A DNA stretch of 5,104 nucleotides from Bryobacterales bacterium (lineage in GTDB: Bacteria; Acidobacteriota; Terriglobia; Bryobacterales; Bryobacteraceae), in assembly GCA_003132905.1 (NCBI GenBank), contig PKZC01000187.1, forward strand, positions 2,350 to 7,453. The letters are read 5' to 3'. Position 1 is the first letter of the stretch. Each line of letters starts with the position of its first letter. The notes beneath the pieces are model-generated. The model was not told where the DNA came from, made no database searches, and saw only the letters and a list, made by a program, of their open reading frames with translations. This document shows, one piece after another, positions 1 to 4,406 of the stretch. Both the position numbers and the translations under genes were made by a program.

Positions 1-134
1 AGCCCTGGGAATATCTGTTCTACTTAGATCTGCTCGGTCGTGAAAAGGATCCCGGGGTGCAAAACGCGCTGCGGCATTTGGCGGAGATTGCAGATTTTCT
101 GCGGGTACTGGGGAGTTATCCGCCGGGAAGGTAA
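1..134 (+). CDS. pheA: Prephenate dehydratase, C-terminal end (partial)
   Basis: The frame opening at base 3 runs to a TAA at 132-134 and gives 43 residues, beginning [14 protein letters not shown] and ending in [15 protein letters not shown]. This matches the last part of the ACT regulatory domain of prephenate dehydratase, where a PWEY-F-D segment is followed by an amphipathic helix and the terminal VLGSYP signature. The enzyme converts prephenate to phenylpyruvate in cytoplasmic phenylalanine synthesis, and the ACT domain binds phenylalanine for feedback inhibition; these are family facts. The catalytic domain and the ESRP effector motif lie outside the window. The next gene starts 17 bp after the stop on the same strand with its own ribosome binding site, so the two are probably co-transcribed. 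A bifunctional chorismate mutase fusion cannot be excluded because the N-terminus is missing. Confidence 0.85.
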   Translation, partial: PWEYLFYLDLLGREKDPGVQNALRHLAEIADFLRVLGSYPPGR

Positions 135-139
135 AGGAC

Positions 140-146
140 AAGGAGA
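140..146 (+). promoter_or_regulatory. Strong ribosome binding site for the amidohydrolase
   Basis: The purine run AAGGAGA ends five bases before the ATG at 152. It fixes the start of the amidohydrolase, and that start places a twin-arginine signal at the N-terminus. Confidence 0.75.
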
Positions 147-151
147 AGAGT

Positions 152-1231
152 ATGCGGAATCGCAGAGAGTTCATCCAGAACGTAGCGGGCGGGGCGGCTG
201 GAGCGCTTCTGACGGGACAGCTCGTAGCAGGTGCGCCCCAAGCGCCGCAGCCTGACGCTGCCGTTACCAGGCGGGAAGTGCGCGTGGGCGGGAAACGCGT
301 CAAGGTGGTGGACGTACATGCGCACGCCGCCATCGCCGAGGTGGCCGACGTAGTGAAAGGTACCCCGCTCGAACGTTACGCACGCGGGGGCGGCCGGGCG
401 CTGGGACCGGAGCGCATTCACGAATTGGATAAGCGAGGCATCGACGTGCAAGCTCTGGATATCAACACTTTTTGGTGGTACGCAGCCGATCGCGACCTGG
501 CCACTAAAATCGTCCAAGTGCAGGACGAGGGCCTGTCGAAATGGTGCGCGGCCCATCCAGACCGCTTCGTGGCGTTCACCTCACCGGCGTTACAATTCCC
601 CGATCTGGCCGCACAGCAAGCCGAACATGCCGTCAAGGATTTGGGAATGCGCGGCGTTGCCATCGGCGGGCATGTAGCAGGCGAGCCGCTGTCGCTCGCG
701 AAGTACGATCCCTTCTGGGCCAAAGTGCAGGAGCTGGGAGTAATGGTGTTCATGCATCCCAACAACGCCGAGAACGTGGCCAAGACGGATGCGTTCTCAG
801 GCGCGGGCGATTTGGGGAACATCATCGGAAATCCGCTGGAGACCGACCTCTTCTTGACGCACCTGATCTTCGATGGGACCCTGGACCGTTTCCCGGGGCT
901 CAAAGTTTGCGGCGCGCACGCGGGCGGCTTTCTGCCTTCCTACCTGGGACGCACGGACGTAGCGTGCGATGTGCGCCCGAACGCCAAGTGCGTGAACAAG
1001 AAACATCCGCGCGAATATCTGCACGACCAGATCATGGCCGACTCGATGATCTTCTCGGCCGAAGGCATCCGGCACCTGGTAGCCGAGATGGGACCCACGC
1101 AAGTGGTCTATGGCACCGACATACCGCTGGTATGGCCGGACACCATCGACGCAATCCTCGAAGCCGAGATTCCCGACGCGCAGAAGGAAGCGATTCTGGG
1201 CGGGAATTTGGTAAAGCTGCTGAAGCTCTGA
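152..1231 (+). CDS. Tat-exported amidohydrolase, ACMSD-like (Amidohydro_2)
   Basis: This 359-residue protein begins with a twin-arginine signal: RREFI at residues 4-8, then a weakly hydrophobic AGGAAGALLTG stretch and an Ala/Pro-rich end near residues 24-31, so export to the periplasm is likely. The mature part reads as a metal-dependent TIM-barrel amidohydrolase of the aminocarboxymuconate-semialdehyde decarboxylase group. It has VDVHAH with metal ligands H56 and H58, the strand-end FMHP with H202, GAHAGG with H256, and YGTDIP with D323, near the usual C-terminal GGN helix. All expected metal-site residues are present. Family members hydrolyse or decarboxylate small carboxylated rings; the substrate here cannot be read. 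Most ACMSD relatives are cytoplasmic, so the Tat signal is notable though not rare in this lineage. It follows pheA by 17 bp. Start choice rests on the AAGGAGA site and the signal peptide. Confidence 0.9.
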   Translation: MRNRREFIQNVAGGAAGALLTGQLVAGAPQAPQPDAAVTRREVRVGGKRVKVVDVHAHAAIAEVADVVKGTPLERYARGGGRALGPERIHELDKRGIDVQALDINTFWWYAADRDLATKIVQVQDEGLSKWCAAHPDRFVAFTSPALQFPDLAAQQAEHAVKDLGMRGVAIGGHVAGEPLSLAKYDPFWAKVQELGVMVFMHPNNAENVAKTDAFSGAGDLGNIIGNPLETDLFLTHLIFDGTLDRFPGLKVCGAHAGGFLPSYLGRTDVACDVRPNAKCVNKKHPREYLHDQIMADSMIFSAEGIRHLVAEMGPTQVVYGTDIPLVWPDTIDAILEAEIPDAQKEAILGGNLVKLLKL

Positions 1232-1238
1232 ACCTAAC

Positions 1239-1610
1239 TCAGCGTCCCTTACTTAGCTTCGGACCTTTTGGCAAGATTCCGAAGCGCTGGTCATTGCGTG
1301 CTATATGCTTCGCCACTGCTTCCATGGTGGATTCGAAATCTTCGTGGCTTGATTCGATGAAAAGCCACTTTCGTAGAAACTCATGCGGCTTCAACGCCGG
1401 GAACTCGGCTCGAATGGCAGCCTGATGCTCGAACATCGTACAGACCAAAACCCCGTGCCACTTCCAGCGCCCGGACTTCGTGGGCTCAACCAGCAATAAC
1501 ATCTGCCGCTCGAACAGGTACACGGCCAGCCCCCCGAACATGCTCCTGGTGAAGAAGGTCGGGTGATCAACGAACGCATCGAGAATCCATTCGTGTTCAA
1601 ACGTCTTCAT
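1239..1610 (-). CDS. Small TfoX/MmcQ-like protein of unknown function
   Basis: A 123-residue soluble protein. Residues 20-45 carry FTRSMFGGLAVYL followed by a short loop and the strand MLLLVEP, the pattern seen at the start of TfoX N-terminal and MmcQ/YjbR-like domains (an R-x-MFGG turn between a helix and a beta strand). A conserved-looking AEFPALKPHEFLRKWLFI segment follows at 68-85, then an acidic helix (SSHEDFESTMEAVAKHIA) and a basic tail KGPKLSKGR. No cysteine cluster, signal peptide or membrane segment is present. The competence role of TfoX itself should not be transferred, since relatives of this size have no established function. The ATG at 1608-1610 has no good Shine-Dalgarno. Its stop is 7 bp from the convergent amidohydrolase stop, and its start faces the proline dehydrogenase across 95 bp. 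That it is a gene is fairly certain; the family call is tentative. Confidence 0.72.
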   Translation of the reverse strand: MKTFEHEWILDAFVDHPTFFTRSMFGGLAVYLFERQMLLLVEPTKSGRWKWHGVLVCTMFEHQAAIRAEFPALKPHEFLRKWLFIESSHEDFESTMEAVAKHIARNDQRFGILPKGPKLSKGR

Positions 1611-1705
1611 GCACGGTTGTCATGCCCATTGGATCACGCCTGCGATCGTGCGTTAACGCACAATTCATCGACCCTCGCGACGGAACCTAGTATCCTAATG
1701 ATTGA
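1611..1705. promoter_or_regulatory. Divergent intergenic region with promoter candidates
   Basis: These 95 bases separate two divergent starts and must serve both. On the plus strand a possible -35 TCGACC (1668-1673) and -10 TATCCT (1691-1696) are 17 bp apart, four of six matches each, placing transcription start near 1703, almost at the GTG of the proline dehydrogenase. On the minus strand TTAACG (1651-1656) and TCCAAT (1628-1633), also 17 bp apart and four of six matches each, could serve the small TfoX-like gene. The minus -35 lies inside the 14-bp palindrome. These boxes are weak matches found by eye. Confidence 0.35.
1648..1661. promoter_or_regulatory. Perfect 14-bp palindrome, candidate operator
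   Basis: GTGCGTTAACGCAC reads identically on both strands. It sits mid-way in the only divergent intergenic region, ending about 44 bp before the proline dehydrogenase start and about 37 bp before the TfoX-like start. Size, symmetry and position fit a dimeric regulator site. A further self-complementary CGATCG (1643-1648) abuts it. No regulator gene is in the window, so the binding protein is unknown. Confidence 0.45.
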
Positions 1706-2617
1706 GTGCTCCGCAGCGTGCTCTTGGTGCTTTCCCGCCAGCCGTGGCTTCGTCACTGGATGGAAACGTCGCCCGCGGCCGACCGGTTGACGTCGCGCTT
1801 CGTGGCCGGCTCAACCCTGGAACGCGAGGTCGCCGTTTGCCGGCAGTTGAACGCCGGTGGATACCTGGCCACCCTGGATCATTTGGGCGAAAGCGTCACG
1901 TCACTCGAAGAAGCCGAGCAATCGCGCGACGCCTATTTAGCAGCGCTCGATCAGATCGCGAAACTCAAGCTGCAGGCGACCGTGTCCGTCAAACTCACCC
2001 AGTTGGGCCTCGATTTTTCAGAGACCGCGTGCCGGGCCAATGTCGAGTGCCTGGTGACGCGCGCCAAATCGATGGCGGCGATGGTGGAAGTGGACATGGA
2101 ATCGAGCATTTATGTGGACCGCACGCTCACACTGGTGTCCGATCTTCACGCCCGGTACGGCAGCGTTCGCGCCGTGATTCAAGCCTATTTGCGTCGGAGC
2201 GAGAGCGACATTGAAAACCTCTGCCGGCAATCTGTTCCCATCCGGCTATGCAAGGGTGCGTATCGCGAATCTTCGGATGTCGCCTTCCCCCGCAAGAAAG
2301 ACGTGGATGCCAACTACGTGCGTTTGATGTGCGAATTGTTCGATCATGGAACTTGTCCTGCCATTGCGACACACGATGAAAGCATTCTAAACCGTGCCAT
2401 GGCGTATATTCGGGAACGAAACATCGCGGCGGATCGTTTTGAGTTTCAGATGTTGTATGGCGTCCGTCGCGATCTGCAACGCCGCTTGGTGGCGGCTGGT
2501 TATCGCCTGAGGCTCTATGTTCCGTATGGCAATGCGTGGTATCCCTATTTTATGAGGAGACTGGCGGAGCGTCCGGCTAACGTTATATTTTTGGCCCGCA
2601 ATCTGCTGAAGAACTAA
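1706..2617 (+). CDS. Proline dehydrogenase, monofunctional (PRODH)
   Basis: A 303-residue FAD-dependent proline dehydrogenase, which oxidises L-proline to pyrroline-5-carboxylate and passes electrons to the membrane quinone pool. Visible motifs in order are LDHLGE (58-63), VSVKLTQLG with K96, DMES (130-133), QAYLRR (159-164), RLCKGAY with R180 and K183, ATHD (221-224), EFQMLYG (246-252), YVPYG (271-275) and the substrate-binding pair R284-R285 in YFMRRLAERPAN. This is the full barrel, and the length fits the short bacterial form rather than a PutA fusion. No P5C dehydrogenase lies in the window. The GTG start at 1706 is preceded directly by an in-frame TGA (1703-1705), so it cannot extend further. 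It has no visible Shine-Dalgarno; an internal ATG at 1760 (residue 19) would remove a helix that the family usually has. Two small genes follow on the same strand. Confidence 0.93.
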   Translation: MLRSVLLVLSRQPWLRHWMETSPAADRLTSRFVAGSTLEREVAVCRQLNAGGYLATLDHLGESVTSLEEAEQSRDAYLAALDQIAKLKLQATVSVKLTQLGLDFSETACRANVECLVTRAKSMAAMVEVDMESSIYVDRTLTLVSDLHARYGSVRAVIQAYLRRSESDIENLCRQSVPIRLCKGAYRESSDVAFPRKKDVDANYVRLMCELFDHGTCPAIATHDESILNRAMAYIRERNIAADRFEFQMLYGVRRDLQRRLVAAGYRLRLYVPYGNAWYPYFMRRLAERPANVIFLARNLLKN

Positions 2618-2685
2618 TCGTGAGCCGATAAAGATCACATGAGAAACGCCAACAGCGGGAACCGGGAGCACGCGAAAGGAATCCA
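2618..2685 (+). promoter_or_regulatory. Short intergenic gap with ribosome binding site
   Basis: The 68 bases after the proline dehydrogenase contain no terminator-like hairpin, so read-through into the next gene is plausible. AAAGGA at 2675-2680 stands five bases before the ATG at 2686 and favours that start over the second ATG at 2692. Confidence 0.5.
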
Positions 2686-3129
2686 ATGATCATGAAGTAT
2701 TGGGGCTTTTTGCTACTGAAGCTGGTAGCCGGAGCTGTAGTGATGCGTTTCGTCTGGTCCGCTATCGTGGTCAGCTTCCGCGGCGAAGTGGCATCCGGGT
2801 TCGAACAGAAGCCGTTCGGTCACGATCTTGGGTTTACCAGCGCAATGCTCCTATTCTTCCTGGCTTGTTTCGGCGTGATGCACCTCATTATCTGGGACCA
2901 GCGCTATCGCTGCCGCACTTGTTTGCGTCGGCTCCGCATGCCGGTCAGCGCCGGGTCCTGGCCGAACATGCTGCTGTTCGGACAGCCGCGCACCGAATAC
3001 ATCTGCTTGTATGGCCACGGTACGCTCAAGGTGCCCGAGTTCCGCGTCACTAAGAAGAGTCCGGATTGGGAAAGTCACGACGACGATATTTGGAAAGAAT
3101 TGGAAGCGCTCGAGGAAAGTAAACGGTGA
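2686..3129 (+). CDS. Two-helix membrane protein with Cys/His ribbon-like domain
   Basis: A 147-residue protein I cannot assign to a named family. Residues 6-30 form one hydrophobic helix and 50-70 a second, so both ends are probably on the same side; the basic segment after helix 2 suggests the cytoplasm. The C-terminal part begins RYRCRTCLRRLRMP (C76 and C79) and later has YICLYGHG (C107, H111). CxxC plus a later C-x3-H is what a small zinc ribbon would show, although with four ligands at uneven spacing this is inference. The tail from 127 is rich in Asp, Glu and Trp and ends in a helix WKELEALEESKR. The gene sits 68 bp after the proline dehydrogenase and overlaps the next gene by 4 bp. The AAAGGA before 2686 supports the start. 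It resembles proteins I associate with Acidobacteria but was not checked. Confidence 0.78.
   Translation: MIMKYWGFLLLKLVAGAVVMRFVWSAIVVSFRGEVASGFEQKPFGHDLGFTSAMLLFFLACFGVMHLIIWDQRYRCRTCLRRLRMPVSAGSWPNMLLFGQPRTEYICLYGHGTLKVPEFRVTKKSPDWESHDDDIWKELEALEESKR
3112..3119 (+). promoter_or_regulatory. Ribosome binding site inside the upstream gene
   Basis: GAGGAAAG lies in the last codons of the upstream membrane protein gene, six bases before the GTG at 3126. It decides that GTG start, because the ATG at 3130 is out of frame. Confidence 0.6.
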
Positions 3130-3464
3130 ATGGCCGAGTCCCGCGGTTGGTGGCGGGCGCTGCGGTGCTTTTAATTCTTGTTGTAGTGGCCGTTCTTTTG
3201 GTTCCGCCGTACGCTGCGAACTGGCGTTTGCAGAGTTACGTCAATAATTTGGCCGACGATCCCGCTACGGCAAAAAGGCCTGCCGAGGTGGTGCGGTCGC
3301 AGGTGCTCAACAAGGCTGCCAGTCTAGGCTTACCGCTGCACGGCGAAGACGTCCACGTGGGAATTGCCGAGGGAGCAGTAAACATCGATGTGCTCTACAT
3401 CGTGCACGTAGATCTCGTGGGTTATACGGTAGACTTGCACTTCCGGCCAGCGGCGGGAAGCTAA
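3126..3464 (+). CDS. Membrane-anchored small protein, DUF4845-like topology
   Basis: A 112-residue protein starting with GTG inside the upstream stop (GTGA overlap), which suggests translational coupling. Residues 8-27 form one hydrophobic helix that acts as an uncleaved anchor. It is followed by VPPYAANWRLQSYVNNLADDP, a helix with PAEVVRSQVLNKAASLGLPL (52-71) and an alternating hydrophobic beta region ending VLYIVHVDLVGYTVDLHFRP. The order of one anchor, an alpha helix and a two- to three-stranded sheet with a V-Y-x-V-x-V-x-L pattern recalls the DUF4845/pilin-like minor proteins, but this is a fold-level impression only. The domain probably lies in the periplasm. No catalytic residues stand out and there is no cysteine. 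It converges with the minus-strand gene beyond it, sharing three bases of stop codon. Function is unknown. Confidence 0.72.
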   Translation: MNGRVPRLVAGAAVLLILVVVAVLLVPPYAANWRLQSYVNNLADDPATAKRPAEVVRSQVLNKAASLGLPLHGEDVHVGIAEGAVNIDVLYIVHVDLVGYTVDLHFRPAAGS

Positions 3465-3808
3465 ACGCTCCAGAGCGCTGTTTGCCGGCGGTTCTGGAAG
3501 CGGACCGCGTCGCGGTAAGTGTTCACTTCGGCTGTGGTTTCGACAAATTGCACTTCCTCGATTTCACCGACTCCCAGTTCGCGCTGCAAGTTCTTGGGAA
3601 TGTCGCGCAGAACCAGGCGCGCACCCGGTGGAATGCACACTGCGGGAACCCGTTTTTCGGCTTCCCATTTCGGATTGTTTCCTGCAAACCACGCCTTCGC
3701 TCGCGACCACCAGGAATCGTGAGCAGTCTTACCAGCGGAGATTACGGGGGTTAAATCGGCCGGCGAAGCTAAGCCAAGCGATCCGGCGCCGAACCTATGG
3801 ACGACCAA
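3461..3808 (-). CDS. Small soluble protein of unknown function, start uncertain
   Basis: Read from the first available TTG (3806-3808) this gives 115 residues. The most convincing part is residues 54-106: VPAVCIPPGARLVLRDIP, then NLQRELGVGEIEEVQFVETT and VNTYRDAVRFQNRR. This looks like a compact beta-rich domain and resembles small acidobacterial proteins that I cannot name. The N-terminal third contains a Trp-rich DSWWSRAKAWF segment. There is no signal peptide or membrane helix. The same frame stays open upstream to 3970 without any ATG or GTG start, and residues encoded just upstream (TGVYRLATDGEEL) also look like protein. An ATG at 3861-3863 lies in the neighbouring frame and would join this frame if one A were removed from a run of six. 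The true start may therefore be 3863 with a frameshift or sequence error. The stop overlaps the convergent gene. Confidence 0.62.
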   Translation of the reverse strand: MVVHRFGAGSLGLASPADLTPVISAGKTAHDSWWSRAKAWFAGNNPKWEAEKRVPAVCIPPGARLVLRDIPKNLQRELGVGEIEEVQFVETTAEVNTYRDAVRFQNRRQTALWSV

Positions 3809-4054
3809 TTCCTCTCCATCGGTGGCAAGCCGATAGACGCCAGTGCGATTTTTTGGAGCGCATGGTAACGGTAAGAGTGGCCCGGGGATTTCGCCAGAAA
3901 AACTAAGCCCGCCCCATCCTTTCGGAATGAGGCGGGCCTCGGATAGCCCTCGGAGGAGTGAGCTAGTTCCTTAAGTAGTTTCCCTCTTCTCGTACTAAGT
4001 TGCAACCGATTTCTACTGTAAACCTCTGTAAAAAGTAAGATGAATCACTTATGG
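3809..4054. other. Intergenic stretch between two minus-strand genes
   Basis: These 246 bases hold no gene I can support with confidence. The left part (3809-3863) probably codes for the N-terminus of the preceding minus-strand protein if a one-base frameshift is allowed. A minus-strand terminator occupies 3898-3937. The right part (about 3960-4054) is AT-richer and probably a 3' untranslated tail of the small membrane protein gene. CCTCGGA appears twice (3937-3943 and 3949-3955), which I consider unremarkable. Confidence 0.4.
3898..3937 (-). terminator. Rho-independent terminator, minus strand
   Basis: GCCCGCC (3907-3913) pairs with GGCGGGC (3931-3937). The interior extends the stem by three more pairs after one mismatch and two more after a bulge, leaving a four-base loop TTTC at 3920-3923. 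Read leftward, the stem is followed by TTAG and then five T residues (complement of 3898-3902). The plus-strand side after the hairpin is not T-rich, so it acts on minus-strand transcripts. The nearest upstream gene is the small membrane protein ending at 4055. Confidence 0.75.
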
Positions 4055-4306
4055 CTAACGCCCAAAGAGGGCTTCTACCGCTCCGACGAGAATGCAAAAC
4101 ACTGCAAAACCAACGGTTCCATACTGAATCCAAGATCGAGTAGCGCGCACGATTAGGATCCCGGTATCCTCCGGCCAAAAGGGGAGTTTATCCGGAACAA
4201 TCGCTTTAAGCTCCTCATTACATTTAACTTCCCCTTTTTCCTGCGAGACACATACAGGTTCGATGACAGGTTCGAAAACCAGCCACGACGCCGGGTTTTC
4301 CGACAT
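4055..4306 (-). CDS. Small tail-anchored-like membrane protein, hypothetical
   Basis: From the ATG at 4304-4306 this gives 83 residues that I do not recognise. The N-terminal 50 residues are polar with a tandem FEPV-IEPV repeat (11-18), two cysteines (C19, C29) and a proline-rich LPFWPEDTG segment. Residues 61-82 form a single hydrophobic helix (QYGTVGFAVFCILVGAVEAL) ending in FGR, so it would be anchored by its C-terminus. GGAG at 4310-4313 precedes the ATG at a short spacing of three bases; a TTG three codons earlier is possible but has no Shine-Dalgarno. A terminator lies downstream at 3898-3937, which supports a real transcript. Its GC content, about 50%, is below that of the neighbouring genes (57-67% in sampled lines), which fits an acquired or weakly constrained gene. 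A spurious reading frame remains possible. Confidence 0.48.
   Translation of the reverse strand: MSENPASWLVFEPVIEPVCVSQEKGEVKCNEELKAIVPDKLPFWPEDTGILIVRATRSWIQYGTVGFAVFCILVGAVEALFGR
4254..4277. repeat. 12-bp tandem direct repeat inside the small membrane protein
   Basis: ACAGGTTCGA occurs at 4254-4263 and again at 4266-4275, a 12-bp period. On the minus strand it encodes FEPV followed by IEPV, so the duplication keeps the reading frame. Confidence 0.7.
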
Positions 4307-4315
4307 TTGCTCCAA

Positions 4316-4406
4316 GGTATTTATCTTGGAGTAGGGCCCGAAAACGGCTAATAGGCAATTTAGCGCTTTTGTACCGGTACCACTGAGCGTCGAGTACTAA
4401 TCTGGA
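4316..4406. other. Gap between permease and small membrane protein
   Basis: This 91-bp stretch contains a 10-bp perfect palindrome GTACCGGTAC (4371-4380). Just beyond it, CTAATCTGGATTAG (4397-4410) is a 5-bp AT-rich stem-loop overlapping the permease stop codon. Neither is followed by a T run, so I see no terminator for the permease. No confident promoter for the downstream gene can be named. Confidence 0.4.

Noticed and set aside
541..1425. Long plus-strand open frame of 294 codons
   Set aside because: It lies mostly inside the amidohydrolase in another frame, is rich in Arg, Gly and Ser with no motif, and is the usual shadow of a GC-rich gene.
1702..2214. Plus-strand open frame of 170 codons
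   Set aside because: Shifted shadow of the proline dehydrogenase, which carries all family motifs in its own frame.
3126..3464. Minor pilin or secretion-system component
   Set aside because: The topology is compatible, but there is no prepilin peptidase motif (Gly before the helix followed by Phe and Glu at +5), so I did not assign that role.
3466..3477. Small inverted repeat CGCTC-CA-GAGCG between the convergent genes
   Set aside because: The usable stem is only four pairs and the following T run is short; too weak to call a terminator.
3769..4005. Minus-strand frame of 78 codons with a TTG start
   Set aside because: It reads through the terminator hairpin, has no Shine-Dalgarno and competes with a more protein-like frame over 3808-3850.
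4371..4380. 10-bp palindrome GTACCGGTAC as an operator
   Set aside because: Short, isolated, and not tied to a recognisable promoter; palindromes of this length occur by chance.
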